Part shown: in pieces, positions 55,050 through 64,000 of the stretch
Layout of the letters: each line of letters begins with the position of its first letter
How positions within the stretch are numbered: position 1 is the stretch's first letter
From: Paraburkholderia aromaticivorans
Lineage (GTDB): Bacteria; Pseudomonadota; Gammaproteobacteria; Burkholderiales; Burkholderiaceae
Reading direction: 5' to 3'
NCBI RefSeq assembly: GCF_002278075.1
Contig: NZ_CP022990.1
Location: 2,480,001-2,544,000, forward strand
Length of the DNA: 64,000 nt
Notes under the pieces: model-generated
Database searches by the model: none
Seen by the model: the letters and a program-made list of their open reading frames with translations, nothing else
Told to the model about the DNA's origin: nothing
Program-made: the position numbers and the translations under genes

Positions 55050-55124
55050 CTTTGTCTCCATCCATGGCCCCGTGGTTGGTCCCGGGTGCCTGGGATACGG
55101 CGTCGCCCTCGCGGACGGACTCCG

Positions 55125-55874
55125 TCAGTGAATGAGCATGCCGCCGTTCACGTCGAGCGTGATGCCCGTGAGATAAGTCGACAGGTCGCTCACGAGGAAC
55201 AGGCACGCGTTCGCGACATCGGCCGCGTCGCCTAAGCGGCCGAGCGGGATACCTTTGATGATATCCACGCGCATCTCGGCGGTGAGTTTGTCGCCGGTGA
55301 TGTCGGTCTGTATCAGACCCGGCGTGATCGAGTTGATGCGAATGCTATCGGGACCGAATTCGCGCGCCATGGCGCGTGCGAGGCCGAGTACGCCGGCTTT
55401 CGCGGCGCTGTAGTGCGGACCGCCGAAAATGCCGCCGCCGCGTTGGGCGGACACCGACGACATGCAGACGATGCTGCCGCCTTTCTGCTCTTTCATTGCG
55501 GGCAATACGGCTTGCGACATGTAGAGCGTGCCGCGCAGGTTGACGTCGACGATGGCGTCGAAGCCCTCGGCGGTGATGTCGAGCGTGCGCACCGGCTGGG
55601 TGATGCCGGCGTTGTTGATGAGTCCGTCGATGCGGCCATAGCGTTCGAGCGTGGCCTTGGCGGCCTTCACGCAGGCGTCTTTGTCGGTGACGTCGCAGGC
55701 GAGCCCAAGGTGGGCGTCGCCGAGATCGGCGGCGGCCTGCTTCGCGTCCGCTTCGCGCAGATCGAGGATGACGATGCGCCCGCCCTGCGCGGCCAGGGCT
55801 TTGGCGGTGGCTTTGCCGATGCCGCGCGGCGAAGCCGCGCCCGTGACGATCACAACCTTGTTGTCGAGCAGCAT
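55125..55874 (-). CDS. SDR-family dehydrogenase
   Basis: 249 residues. VTGAASPRGIG is the cofactor loop (with a two-residue insert), INNAGITQPV and the catalytic SSVSAQRGGGIFGGPHYSAAK follow. The Asp in VILDLRE after the second strand suggests NAD+ rather than NADP+. CAGGAGACAAAT precedes the ATG. First structural gene of the operon and probably oxidises the entering sugar or polyol. Confidence 0.9.
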   Translation of the reverse strand: MLLDNKVVIVTGAASPRGIGKATAKALAAQGGRIVILDLREADAKQAAADLGDAHLGLACDVTDKDACVKAAKATLERYGRIDGLINNAGITQPVRTLDITAEGFDAIVDVNLRGTLYMSQAVLPAMKEQKGGSIVCMSSVSAQRGGGIFGGPHYSAAKAGVLGLARAMAREFGPDSIRINSITPGLIQTDITGDKLTAEMRVDIIKGIPLGRLGDAADVANACLFLVSDLSTYLTGITLDVNGGMLIH

Positions 55875-55976
55875 ATTTGTCTCCTGAGTGTTGATGTGAT
55901 GGCGCAGTGTCCGCCGCGCGGCCACTCGCATCAACACCTTGGCGCTCAACTATGTTTGAGAAATTTTCAGGTGACG

Positions 55977-56873
55977 CTACGCCGCCCGATTCGGGTGACC
56001 GATTTCCCGTTCGATCCAGGCGATGAACCGCGCCACGCGCGGCAGTTCGGCGTTCTGAGGCGGGTAAACCAGATGATGCGCGCCCACTTCGACCGAGTGT
56101 GTAGCGTCGAATACCGGCACGAGCCGGCCTTCCTTGATCCGGACCGACGCGAGCATCTGGCTCTCGAGCGCGATGCCGAGGCCGAGCGCGGCTGCCTCGA
56201 GCGACATATATGAGCGGTCGAAAGAGAAATCGAAAGTCTTCTGGGCAGCGCTCACGCCGGTGCGTCCGAACCATTGTTTCCACTGGACCAAGGGCGTCTC
56301 CGAGTAGATCAGACGGTGCTCCAGCAGGTCTTCCGGCGTTCTGACCGGATGGCTTTCCAGGTATCTCGGCGAGGCTAGCGGCGCGATGAATTCATTGCGC
56401 AGCGTCCTGACCTCGAGATCGCGCCAGTTGGCGTAGCCGTGCCGCAAATCGATGTCGTAGTAGCCGCTGGTAAACGAGACGTCTTCATAGGAGCACGCCA
56501 GATTCAGCTGGATGTCGTCGTTGGCGGCCTGAAACGATTCGAGCCGCGGCAACAGCCACATGAGCCCGAAGCTGGGGCTGGAATGCACACGCAGGATATC
56601 GACATCGGCGCGGCTCGACGCGCGTTCGGTCGCGCGGCTCAGATCGGCGAGCGAGCCCGTCACGTCCGACAGATAGCGCTCGCCTGTGGGCGTCAGCACG
56701 AGCCCCCGGCCCGATCGATAGAACAGCGGTTGGCCGATGATCGCTTCGAGGTTGCTGATCTGATGGCTCACCGCCGAAGCGGTCAGTCCAAGTTCCTCGG
56801 ACGCGCGATTGACGCTTTTGGTCCGGGCCACGCTCTCGAAAGCGACGATGGCTTTCACGGGTGGGATGCGCAT
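55977..56873 (-). CDS. LysR-family regulator, GcvA-like
   Basis: 298 residues. ELGLTASAVSHQISNLEAI is the recognition helix region typical of GcvA-type LysR proteins. The effector domain starts LRVHSSPSFGLMWLLPRLES. The start at the ATG 56871-56873 (MRIPPVKAIVAFESVAR) was chosen by family alignment over a 52-codon upstream extension. It probably controls both the SDR-MFS-transketolase genes downstream and the divergent ABC operon. A TTTCA-N12-TGAAA dyad at 56885-56906 close to its start may be its site. Confidence 0.9.
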   Translation of the reverse strand: MRIPPVKAIVAFESVARTKSVNRASEELGLTASAVSHQISNLEAIIGQPLFYRSGRGLVLTPTGERYLSDVTGSLADLSRATERASSRADVDILRVHSSPSFGLMWLLPRLESFQAANDDIQLNLACSYEDVSFTSGYYDIDLRHGYANWRDLEVRTLRNEFIAPLASPRYLESHPVRTPEDLLEHRLIYSETPLVQWKQWFGRTGVSAAQKTFDFSFDRSYMSLEAAALGLGIALESQMLASVRIKEGRLVPVFDATHSVEVGAHHLVYPPQNAELPRVARFIAWIEREIGHPNRAA

Positions 56874-57063
56874 AGTGAAATTTATTTCAGTCGCAGTTGA
56901 ATGAAACCGCCTTGTTCGCTTGCCGCCCGCACTGCCATTCTGTGGGCAAACCGCGTAACAGCGGCGCTCAAGTTGTCTTGATGCTGCCCCTGGCGATGAA
57001 AGGGCAGTACCGCGGCAAACCATAGACATATATTGCGCAGCAGCAACTGCGCAGGAGACTGCG

Positions 57064-58608
57064 ATGAATTATCCGTCCTTTCTGCTGACGGCGCGTTCGA
57101 TCGTCAAAAGCTTCGGGCCGACGAGCGTGTTGAAGGGTTTCGATATTTCGATCGCTGCAGGCGAAGTGCACGCCTTTCTCGGCGGCAACGGCGCGGGCAA
57201 ATCGACGCTCATCAAAATCATCTCCGGCCAGTTCGACCGCGACGGCGGCACCCTCGAATTCGATGGTCAGGACATCGGCGCATCCGCAGGCGGCCATGTC
57301 GCGGCCGGCACCATTGCGGTTGTCAATCAGGAACTGGCGCTGCTGCCGCATCTTTCGGTCGCTGAAAACATTGCCATGCCGCGCTTGCGGCGCGGATCGG
57401 CCCGCTATAGCGAACGCGCTTCAATGACCGTCGCCGTCGAAGCGCTCTCGCTGATCGATCCTCACTTCGCACGCGAATCGGCGGGGCGGTTGGTCAGCGG
57501 CCTGACGCTGCACGAGCGTCAGCTGGTGGAGATTGCCCGCGCGCTCGGCTCGGGGGCGAAGCTGCTGCTGCTCGACGAACCGACCGCCAACCTGACCGCC
57601 GCCGAAACGGCGCGGCTGTTTTCGGTGATACGCCGGCTGATCGCCGACACGGGACTCGCGGTGCTGTTCGTCTCGCATCGAATGCGCGAAATCCGCCAGA
57701 TCGCCGACGTCTGCACCATCATCCGCGACGGCAGGACAGCGGTGGACCGTGCCGCGCTCGACACGATCACGGACCGCGAGATCATCGAATGCATGGGGCA
57801 GAGTGTCCTTGTCGACGAAGCGGCGCAAAGCGTCGCGGAGCATGCGGAGTCGACGCAGGGCGCGCCGCTCGTGGAGCACGACGGCCACGGCGGCGCTGAG
57901 CCGCGCTCCGCGGGCGTGCTGCGTATCGAGCGTGACGGCGTGGCGATCGAGGTTCCGCAAGGCGCGATTGTCGGCCTCGCGGGCGCGCCGGTCGGGCCGT
58001 CTTCCCTGATCGACGCGTTGACCGGCATCGCCCCCGCGGGTGCATGGGCCATCACGCGTGACGGTGCCCGCGTCAGCTACGCCCATCCCTCGGCTGGCGC
58101 GCGCGACGGTGTCGGCTTCGTCTCCGGCGACCGTTCCAGCAAAGGCATTCTTGCCACGCTGCCGATCGTCGACAACCTCGTCGCGGCGGCGCGCGTCGTC
58201 AACCGGCGGCATGTGGTCGGTCGCGCTGAAGTGGTACAGAGCACCCAACTGCTCGAGGCGCTGAAAATTCGCGCCGGCTCGTTGTGGGACCTGCCGGCGA
58301 CGCTGAGCGGCGGCACCCAGCAAAAGCTGCTGGTCGCCCGCTGGCTATTGCTGCGACCCAGGTTGCTGGTGCTCGAAGAACCGACCCGCGGTGTGGATAT
58401 CCGCACCAAGCGGGAGATCTACGCGCTGATCCGCAAGATGGCGCAGCAGGGCACGACGATTGTCTGGTGGTCGACCGAATACATCGAGCTCGTGGAGTTG
58501 TGCGACACGGTGCTCGCATTCGACCTCGACGGCAAGCCGACCGAAGTGCTGCGTCATGCCGATGTCAATGAAACGCAACTGGCCGCCGCAACCGGCATGG
58601 CTGCCTGA
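57064..58608 (+). CDS. Ribose/xylose-type ABC transporter ATP-binding protein
   Basis: 514 residues, two tandem ABC domains (RbsA/XylG type). The first has Walker A GGNGAGKST, signature GLTLHERQLVEIARALG and Walker B KLLLLDEPTANLTA. The second has a degenerate P-loop (GAPVGPSSL) but signature LSGGTQQK and RLLVLEEPTRGVDI, as usual for this family where one site is weakened. CAGGAGACTGCG precedes the ATG. First gene of a plus-strand sugar-uptake operon. Confidence 0.94.
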   Translation: MNYPSFLLTARSIVKSFGPTSVLKGFDISIAAGEVHAFLGGNGAGKSTLIKIISGQFDRDGGTLEFDGQDIGASAGGHVAAGTIAVVNQELALLPHLSVAENIAMPRLRRGSARYSERASMTVAVEALSLIDPHFARESAGRLVSGLTLHERQLVEIARALGSGAKLLLLDEPTANLTAAETARLFSVIRRLIADTGLAVLFVSHRMREIRQIADVCTIIRDGRTAVDRAALDTITDREIIECMGQSVLVDEAAQSVAEHAESTQGAPLVEHDGHGGAEPRSAGVLRIERDGVAIEVPQGAIVGLAGAPVGPSSLIDALTGIAPAGAWAITRDGARVSYAHPSAGARDGVGFVSGDRSSKGILATLPIVDNLVAAARVVNRRHVVGRAEVVQSTQLLEALKIRAGSLWDLPATLSGGTQQKLLVARWLLLRPRLLVLEEPTRGVDIRTKREIYALIRKMAQQGTTIVWWSTEYIELVELCDTVLAFDLDGKPTEVLRHADVNETQLAAATGMAA

Positions 58609-58647
58609 AGCGCCTTTCACTCGAACGATAATTATCTGGAGACAGTC

Positions 58648-59643
58648 ATGAAATCAGTCACTCACGCGGTCGCGGACGGGCATCGGCCGCCTGGCGGCGC
58701 GCTGCGCCGCTTGCTGTCGACGTATCGCACGGAAATCGCCATTGCCATCGCCATTATCGTGATCGAGCTCGCGGTCGGCGTGATCGTGCCGGCCGCACTG
58801 TCCGGCGGCAACATCTCCAATGTGACGCAGGCGGCCGCGCCGCTCGTGATCATGGCGTTCGGCGTGCTGCTCGTGATCATCACGGGCGGGATCGATCTGT
58901 CGGTCGGCTCGGTGTTTTCGCTGACCGGCATGGTCACGGGGCTCGCCATGGCGCACGGTCACGGCGCGCTCGTCAGCAGTCTCGCGGGATTGTCGGTTGG
59001 ACTGATGATCGGCGCACTCAACGGCGCGCTCGTGACCTTCGTCGGGCTCGCGCCTTTTGTCGTGACGCTGAGCACCTATGCGATCGCGGGCAGCCTTTCA
59101 TTCATCGTCACCGATGGCCATTCGCTGCCCATCTCCGATCCCGATTACTACCTGCTCAATTCGGGGACCTTGATTCCGGGCATTCCGAATTACGCGCTGT
59201 GGTGCGTGCTGCTGCTCGTCGCAATCGAATATTGCCTGCGTAAGGTCGTCGCCGGGCGCTGGCTGTATGCGATCGGCAGCAGCAGTTCATCGGCCCGCGT
59301 GATCGGCATTCCGGTCAATCGCGTCCGGCTCGGCGCCTATCTGCTGTCGGGGCTGTTCGCTTCGTTCGCGAGCATCGTCAGCGTGTCCTACATCAGCAAC
59401 GCGGAAGCGACTGCGGGATCGAGCCTGATGCTGCAGGCCATCGCCGCGGTCGTGATCGGCGGCGCGAGTCTGTTCGGCGGAACGGGCTCGGCGATCGGCG
59501 CGCTGCTCGGCGCATTGATGATCACCATTATTCAGAACGGCGCGAACCTCATCGGCGTCAACAGTTTCTGGCAAGGCACCGTGACAGGCGTCGTCATTCT
59601 CATTGCGGTCCTCGTCGACCGCGTTACCAAGGCCCGGCGTTAA
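58648..59643 (+). CDS. Ribose-type ABC transporter permease
   Basis: 331 residues, RbsC-like with about ten hydrophobic segments. [19 protein letters not shown] and [18 protein letters not shown] are family hallmarks, and [20 protein letters not shown] lies near the C-terminus. TGGAGACAGTC precedes the ATG. Forms the membrane channel for the ATPase gene 39 bp upstream. Confidence 0.95.
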   Translation: MKSVTHAVADGHRPPGGALRRLLSTYRTEIAIAIAIIVIELAVGVIVPAALSGGNISNVTQAAAPLVIMAFGVLLVIITGGIDLSVGSVFSLTGMVTGLAMAHGHGALVSSLAGLSVGLMIGALNGALVTFVGLAPFVVTLSTYAIAGSLSFIVTDGHSLPISDPDYYLLNSGTLIPGIPNYALWCVLLLVAIEYCLRKVVAGRWLYAIGSSSSSARVIGIPVNRVRLGAYLLSGLFASFASIVSVSYISNAEATAGSSLMLQAIAAVVIGGASLFGGTGSAIGALLGALMITIIQNGANLIGVNSFWQGTVTGVVILIAVLVDRVTKARR

Positions 59644-59668
59644 GCACGGGCCCATTCAGGAGACGGAA

Positions 59669-60691
59669 ATGAACAAGCGCGCATTGCAATCGGCAAGCAG
59701 GTTTTCAGGCCGGCCGCTCGGACGGCTGATCGGGGCGTCGGCATTGGCACTCGGCATGGCCCTCGCGTCGCAGGCATCGCTCGCCGCGGACCGGCAGACG
59801 GTCGCGTATATCGCGCCTTCGCTGGATATCTCGTACTGGCAGTGGGTCGCCTATGGCGTCAAACAAAGGGCGAAGGAACTCGGCATGGACTACGTCGAAT
59901 TCACCTCCGAGAATTCCCCCGCCAAGCAGATGGACAACGTTCGCACCGCAATGACCCGCGGCGTGAGCGCGATCGTCATGGGGCCGGTCAGTTCGACCAG
60001 CACGCCGCCGGTGCTGCGTCTGCTGAAGTCGAAGTCGATGCCAGTCGCGTTCACCGGCATCGGGCCACAAGCCGGTCAGACAGACTATACGTCGGCGGTC
60101 ACCGCCAACAACTACGAGACCGGCAAGGCGCAGGGCAGCTACGTTTGCAAGCTCGCGAAGGAGCGTGGCAGCAACAAGGTGGCGGTGCTGTCGCTGCCGC
60201 AGGATCGCGAGAACGCGCAGAAGTATCTGAAGGGCGCGCAGGAGTCGTTCAAGGCCGATGGCTGCGAAGTCGCCCAGATACTGGAGACACACGGCCTGAC
60301 CGTCAACGAAGCCGTCACTCAGGCGAACGACGTGCTGACCGCGCACCCGGAGGTCAAGGCGATCTACGGCATGTACGACGAGGCCGCCACGGGCGCCGCG
60401 AAGGCGTTGCAAACGCGTGGCATGGTCGGCAAGGTGGCGATCGTGACCGCCGACGGCAGCCCGACGACGATCAAGCTTTTGCGCGATGGCGCGATTCAGG
60501 GGATTTTCCTGCAGGAGGCGGTGGGGCAGGGAATCGATGCGACCACGCAGGTCTTCAATGCATTGAACCATAAGCCGACCACGCAGGAACTGGCGCTCAA
60601 GGAGCCGCTCGTTACGAAGGAGACGATCGACCATCCTGAAGCGCAGGCGACGGTCAAGCGCGTCTATCCGCCGTCAGCCGGCAATTACTGA
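59669..60691 (+). CDS. Ribose-type ABC substrate-binding protein
   Basis: 340 residues of the Peripla_BP_4 family. The signal peptide ends near [54 protein letters not shown] and [19 protein letters not shown] are typical. CAGGAGACGGAA precedes the ATG at 59669; the upstream frame is the permease tail. The sugar bound is unknown. Confidence 0.94.
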   Translation: MNKRALQSASRFSGRPLGRLIGASALALGMALASQASLAADRQTVAYIAPSLDISYWQWVAYGVKQRAKELGMDYVEFTSENSPAKQMDNVRTAMTRGVSAIVMGPVSSTSTPPVLRLLKSKSMPVAFTGIGPQAGQTDYTSAVTANNYETGKAQGSYVCKLAKERGSNKVAVLSLPQDRENAQKYLKGAQESFKADGCEVAQILETHGLTVNEAVTQANDVLTAHPEVKAIYGMYDEAATGAAKALQTRGMVGKVAIVTADGSPTTIKLLRDGAIQGIFLQEAVGQGIDATTQVFNALNHKPTTQELALKEPLVTKETIDHPEAQATVKRVYPPSAGNY

Positions 60692-60766
60692 TGGACCGGT
60701 GAAGAGGGCGCCGCCGTTGCACGGTGCGAGCGGCGCCGTGCACGGCTTACACAACACGGAGACACC

Positions 60767-61663
60767 ATGGACAATTTGCCGATCATCGACCCGCATCATC
60801 ATCTTTACGATCTCAAGACGGGCAACTATCCCTGGCTGCAAGGGCCGATGCTCGACCGCGTATTCGGCGATTACTCGGCGATCCGCCGGGACTATCTGAT
60901 CGACGAGTTCCGCGCCGACATCAGGAATCAGAATGTCGTGAAGACGGTGCACCTGCAGGTCGAGTACGACCACAATGATCCGGTCGCCGAAACACGCTGG
61001 CTGCAGGGCGTGGCGGACGTGCACGGCTATCCTCACGGCATTGTCGGATTCGCGGACCTCGCTGCGCCGAACGCACAGGCTGTGATCGAAGAGCACTGCC
61101 AGTTCGACAACGTGCGGGGCATCCGTCAGTGTCTGAACTTCCATCGCGATCCGGTGAAGACATTTATCGGCAACCCGCATCTGATGAGCGATCCGCAGTG
61201 GCGTCGAGGCTATGCGCTGCTCAAGCGCCACGACCTGTCGTTCGATTTGCAGCTTTACTACACGCAAATGGAAGAGGCGCTGGCGCTTGCGCGGGAGTTC
61301 CCCGATACGCCGATGGTGCTCAACCACACCGGCATGCCGGTCGATCGAACCCCGGAAGAGATTGAAGGCTGGCGGCAGGGTATGAAACAGCTCGCCTCGG
61401 CGCCGAACGTTTCCTGCAAGATATCCGGGTTGGGAATGGGCGACTGGAAATGGACGGTGGAGAGCATCCGGCCGTTCGTTCTTCACGCGATCGAAGCGTT
61501 CGGGGTAGAGCGCTGCATGTTTGCGAGCAACTTTCCAGTCGACAAACTGTTCAGCAGTTATGACGCGGTGTTCGATGCATTCAAGTCGATCACGCGGGAT
61601 TTTTCGGCCGGCGAGCGGCGCGCGCTATTTCACGACAACGCCGCGCGCGTGTATCGGCTCTAG
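60767..61663 (+). CDS. Amidohydrolase-2 family (sugar lactonase-like) hydrolase
   Basis: 298 residues. The metal-binding DPHHHLYD at the N-terminus, VLNHTGMPVDR in the middle and MFASNFPVDKLF near the end give the usual His-x-His ... His ... Asp/Asn ligands of the TIM-barrel family that includes L-fuconolactone and L-rhamnonolactone hydrolases. It probably opens a sugar lactone made by the SDR across the divergent promoter. CGGAGACACC precedes the ATG. Last gene of the ABC operon. Confidence 0.88.
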   Translation: MDNLPIIDPHHHLYDLKTGNYPWLQGPMLDRVFGDYSAIRRDYLIDEFRADIRNQNVVKTVHLQVEYDHNDPVAETRWLQGVADVHGYPHGIVGFADLAAPNAQAVIEEHCQFDNVRGIRQCLNFHRDPVKTFIGNPHLMSDPQWRRGYALLKRHDLSFDLQLYYTQMEEALALAREFPDTPMVLNHTGMPVDRTPEEIEGWRQGMKQLASAPNVSCKISGLGMGDWKWTVESIRPFVLHAIEAFGVERCMFASNFPVDKLFSSYDAVFDAFKSITRDFSAGERRALFHDNAARVYRL

Positions 61664-61691
61664 CGTTCGGGACACGGCCATGTAAGCGATG

Positions 61692-62387
61692 TCAAGCGCC
61701 GCGGGCCGCAAGAATCGCGGGCATGGCCGCGAGCGAATCGATCAGGCCATCGCACTCCAACGCGGCCGGGCCGCCCGGCCCCGCATAACCATAGCTCACG
61801 ATGAAGACCGGCAGACCGGCCGCCCTCGCGGCCCTCACATCGACTGGCGAATCACCGACCAATACGCTGTGTTCGGGCTCCACGCCGAGCAACCGGCACG
61901 CGTGCCACAGCGGTTCGGGGTCGGGCTTCATTCTCGCGATCGAGTCCCCGGCGACCAGCACGTCGAGGTAGCGGGCAAGCCCGGTCGCAAGCAGGAGCGG
62001 CGCGGCGAGTTCCTTCGGTTTGTTGGTGACGCAGGCGAGCCGGTATCCAAGCCGCTGCAGCTCGCTAAGACCGCTCCCCACGTGAGGGAACACGCGGCCG
62101 AGGCGTCCGTTGGTTTGCGCATAGTGGCGATGGAACACATCGAGTGCATGGCTGGCGTCGACGCGCCGATCCAGACCGGCTGCTTCCAGCGAGCGGCGAA
62201 CCAGGTTGGCCACCCCTTTGCCGATAAAGCCGCTGACGGTCGCGAACGGCAGCGGTGCGGTACCGAATTCGCCGAGCATCTGGCGGACCGCCTCGACGAT
62301 GTCCGGTGCGGTGTCGACCATCGTGCCGTCGAGATCGATCAGCACGGCTTGGGAACGCATACCTGTCACGGGAGACTTCTGTTGCAT
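61692..62387 (-). CDS. gph: Phosphoglycolate phosphatase (HAD family), CbbZ/Gph-like
   Basis: 231 residues from the ATG at 62385-62387. HAD motif I is [10 protein letters not shown], motif II is VTNKP, and motifs III-IV are MKPDPEPLW and [15 protein letters not shown]. Hydrolyses 2-phosphoglycolate. Only 2 bp separate it from the end of cbbY, the order seen in Burkholderiales cbb clusters, but no other Calvin-cycle gene is present. Confidence 0.88.
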   Translation of the reverse strand: MQQKSPVTGMRSQAVLIDLDGTMVDTAPDIVEAVRQMLGEFGTAPLPFATVSGFIGKGVANLVRRSLEAAGLDRRVDASHALDVFHRHYAQTNGRLGRVFPHVGSGLSELQRLGYRLACVTNKPKELAAPLLLATGLARYLDVLVAGDSIARMKPDPEPLWHACRLLGVEPEHSVLVGDSPVDVRAARAAGLPVFIVSYGYAGPGGPAALECDGLIDSLAAMPAILAARGA

Positions 62388-62389
62388 GC

Positions 62390-63154
62390 TCAAGCCGACT
62401 CGCTCAGCGCGTGGCGGTGCCAATGACGCAAGGTGGCCAGATCGACCCAACCGGCCTGTTCATTCGGCACAGACGAAGGAATCGGCGCGTGCGGTTCACC
62501 CAGGTGGGGCAGCACGGCCAACGCGCCGTCGAAGTCGTCGTGAGACGTGTACGCGGTCGGCGTCACGATGGTGGGGACACCGGCCGCACGTGCCGCGCGC
62601 AGACCGTTCGCCGAGTCTTCGAAGGCAATGCAGTCCGGGCCTTTCAGCCCGAGTTGCCGAAGCACGTCGAAGTACACGTCAGGCGAAGGCTTCTTCACGT
62701 GGGTCGTGCCGGCATCGCCGACCGCGGCGAAGCGGCTGCGCCACGCGGGGCCGAATGGCGTTTGCAGCAATGCGTCGAGGTTCGCGGGGGTGGTGGTCGT
62801 GGCGATCGCCACCGGAATGGCGGCCGCCTGGGCTTCGGCGATCAGACGCGCGATGCCCGGCCGCAAGGGCAAGCCGCCGTTGCTCACGCGCGCTGCGTAG
62901 TGACGGGTCTTGATCGCATGCACGGCCTCGATCACTTCGTTCACGCGCATGCCGTCCGCTTCTTCCAGATCGGCGACGTGCCAGTAATGCCGCAGGCGCT
63001 CCTTACCGCCCGCGACCTTGAGAAGACGCGTATAGAGCGGCGCGTCCCAGACCCAGTCGAGACCCGCTTCGGCGAATGCCGCATTGAAGGCCTGCAGATG
63101 AGCGGTCTCGGTATCGGCAAGCGTGCCGTCGACGTCGAAGATCAGGGCTTGCAT
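62390..63154 (-). CDS. cbbY: CbbY-like HAD phosphatase
   Basis: 254 residues. Motif [30 protein letters not shown] and [20 protein letters not shown] are CbbY-specific stretches; later [18 protein letters not shown] and [11 protein letters not shown] complete the HAD set. CbbY removes phosphate from xylulose-1,5-bisphosphate, a Rubisco inhibitor; outside cbb operons it may act on other sugar phosphates. The stop lies 2 bp before the start of the gph gene. Confidence 0.9.
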   Translation of the reverse strand: MQALIFDVDGTLADTETAHLQAFNAAFAEAGLDWVWDAPLYTRLLKVAGGKERLRHYWHVADLEEADGMRVNEVIEAVHAIKTRHYAARVSNGGLPLRPGIARLIAEAQAAAIPVAIATTTTPANLDALLQTPFGPAWRSRFAAVGDAGTTHVKKPSPDVYFDVLRQLGLKGPDCIAFEDSANGLRAARAAGVPTIVTPTAYTSHDDFDGALAVLPHLGEPHAPIPSSVPNEQAGWVDLATLRHWHRHALSESA

Positions 63155-63307
63155 GGTCCGGTGCTCTCCTCAGGGCATGCAGCCACGATAGCGGAGCCCG
63201 ATACCGATTTGAATTCAGAGATTCTTTGGGCTCCGGTAAGACATCGTTTATGTGGCCGTGGCGAGCACGCGCCGGGCGGTGGCGGCGCAACGCAAACGCG
63301 GCAGCAC

Positions 63308-63730
63308 TCACTTTTTCGCCCGGGGATCCGTGACGAAACCGATTTTCGTCAGGCCGCCGGCCTGCGCGGCCGACATCACGTCGGCGACGCGCTCATAGGG
63401 CACTTTGCGGTCGGCCCGCAAATGCAACTCGGGTTGGGGCTTCGCGCGAGCGGCTTCGGCGATCCGGGCGCGCAATGCGTCGTCGGCCACGGGATGGCCG
63501 TCCCAAAGAATCGAGCCGTCCGCCTGCACGGCGACGTCGAGATGCGCGGGTTTGACAGTGTCCGGCTGGCTGCTCGCCTGCGGCAGGTCGATCTTCACCG
63601 CGTGCTGCATGGCCGGAATGGTGACGAGAAATATGATCAGCAGCACGAGCATCACGTCGACGAGCGGCGTCATGTTGATTTCGCTCATCAGGCCGCTTTC
63701 GTCGTCGTCGGAGAACGGGGTCATTGCCAT
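63308..63730 (-). CDS. exbD: Biopolymer transport protein ExbD
   Basis: 140 residues. One transmembrane helix follows the conserved [20 protein letters not shown], whose Asp is the proton-conducting residue, then a periplasmic domain ending [10 protein letters not shown]. With ExbB it uses the proton gradient to energise TonB. The ATG at 63728-63730 lies inside the exbB 3' end, a 10-bp overlap; the ATG at 63724 is also possible. Confidence 0.95.
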   Translation of the reverse strand: MAMTPFSDDDESGLMSEINMTPLVDVMLVLLIIFLVTIPAMQHAVKIDLPQASSQPDTVKPAHLDVAVQADGSILWDGHPVADDALRARIAEAARAKPQPELHLRADRKVPYERVADVMSAAQAGGLTKIGFVTDPRAKK

Positions 63731-64000
63731 TTGAGCGCTCCGTCATTCGTGCCGTCATGAGCTTCGCCCTCTGCTGCGGGAACGGAGCGCGGCACGAGGC
63801 GCATGTCAGGACCGCTGCTGGACGGCAGTTGCGAACCGGTTACGAAATACGCGTGCAGTCCATGCGCGAAACGCTTGAGCCGCGTCACGATCGACTTGTT
63901 GGCGCGGGTCAGGCCGTTGTATCCCAGCACCGCCGGTATCGCCACGAAGAGGCCGAAGGCCGTCATGATCAACGACTCGCCGACCGGTCCGGCGACATGA
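63721..64000 (-). CDS. exbB: Biopolymer transport protein ExbB, C-terminal part
   Basis: The 5' part lies beyond the right edge. The visible 92 codons begin [20 protein letters not shown] and continue [14 protein letters not shown], the last transmembrane helix and the loop of the MotA/TolQ/ExbB family, followed by a hydrophilic tail. Partner of the overlapping exbD. Confidence 0.92.
   Translation of the reverse strand, partial: HVAGPVGESLIMTAFGLFVAIPAVLGYNGLTRANKSIVTRLKRFAHGLHAYFVTGSQLPSSSGPDMRLVPRSVPAAEGEAHDGTNDGALKWQ

Overview
The window is high-GC DNA from a beta-proteobacterium of the Burkholderiaceae, most likely Paraburkholderia or Caballeronia. This rests on overall gene style: many LysR-regulated SDR/MFS/ABC catabolic cassettes, cbbY next to a cbbZ-like phosphatase, an ISL3 and an IS1182-type element, and a short double-glycine peptide. 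The mix of catabolic modules, IS elements and decaying genes suggests an accessory part of the genome (a secondary chromosome or megaplasmid, or a genomic island). No rRNA, tRNA, CRISPR array or replication origin was seen.

Layout. 1-4.7 kb: a sugar-acid type operon (MFS permease, SDR, IlvD/Edd dehydratase cut by the left edge) with a divergent LysR regulator and a shared dyad operator. 4.7-6.8 kb: a graveyard of truncated LysR, SDR and F420-type oxidoreductase genes, plus one intact small gene for a double-glycine leader peptide. 7-12.3 kb: glutaminase, then an amino-acid ABC transporter operon ending in hutG, with an IclR regulator. 12.3-13.5 kb: non-coding DNA with an MFS remnant. 13.5-18.9 kb: a cupredoxin, an aldose-1-epimerase-like protein, an orphan sugar-binding protein, a DUF1479 protein and its divergent AraC regulator. 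18.9-20.7 kb: an IS1182-type element next to a panB fragment. 20.8-23.6 kb: an NmrA/NTF2/SDR/MarR operon behind a promoter with twin palindromic operators. 24-31 kb: an SDR/LysR pair, an FAD oxidase, an ABC remnant, a lipocalin-like pair and RidA. 31-34.2 kb: a solute-binding protein and cobalt-type nitrile hydratase genes. 34.4-37.8 kb: an Asp-box repeat protein with a MoaD-like partner, an O-methyltransferase, and an ECF sigma factor with a small membrane protein. 38.1-41.8 kb: an amino-acid ABC transporter and a gluconate kinase in which each gene carries a disabling point change, followed by an intact gluconate 5-dehydrogenase. 42.3-47.3 kb: a tight four-gene signalling cluster (PilZ-like methyltransferase, histidine kinase, receiver-kinase, receiver). 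47.5-51.2 kb: two inverted copies of one ISL3-family element, each with its own 8-bp target duplication. 51.2-64 kb: a lipoprotein, a split transketolase/MFS/SDR operon with LysR, a divergent ribose-type ABC operon with an amidohydrolase, cbbY-cbbZ, and exbD-exbB cut by the right edge.

The most striking observations are the run of point-inactivated genes at 38-41 kb, the second ISL3 insertion placed between the ribosome binding site and start codon of a lipoprotein gene, the methyltransferase/two-component cluster at 42-47 kb, the start-codon-bearing THK repeats at the head of the nitrile hydratase accessory gene, and the lone double-glycine peptide gene at 5.4 kb.
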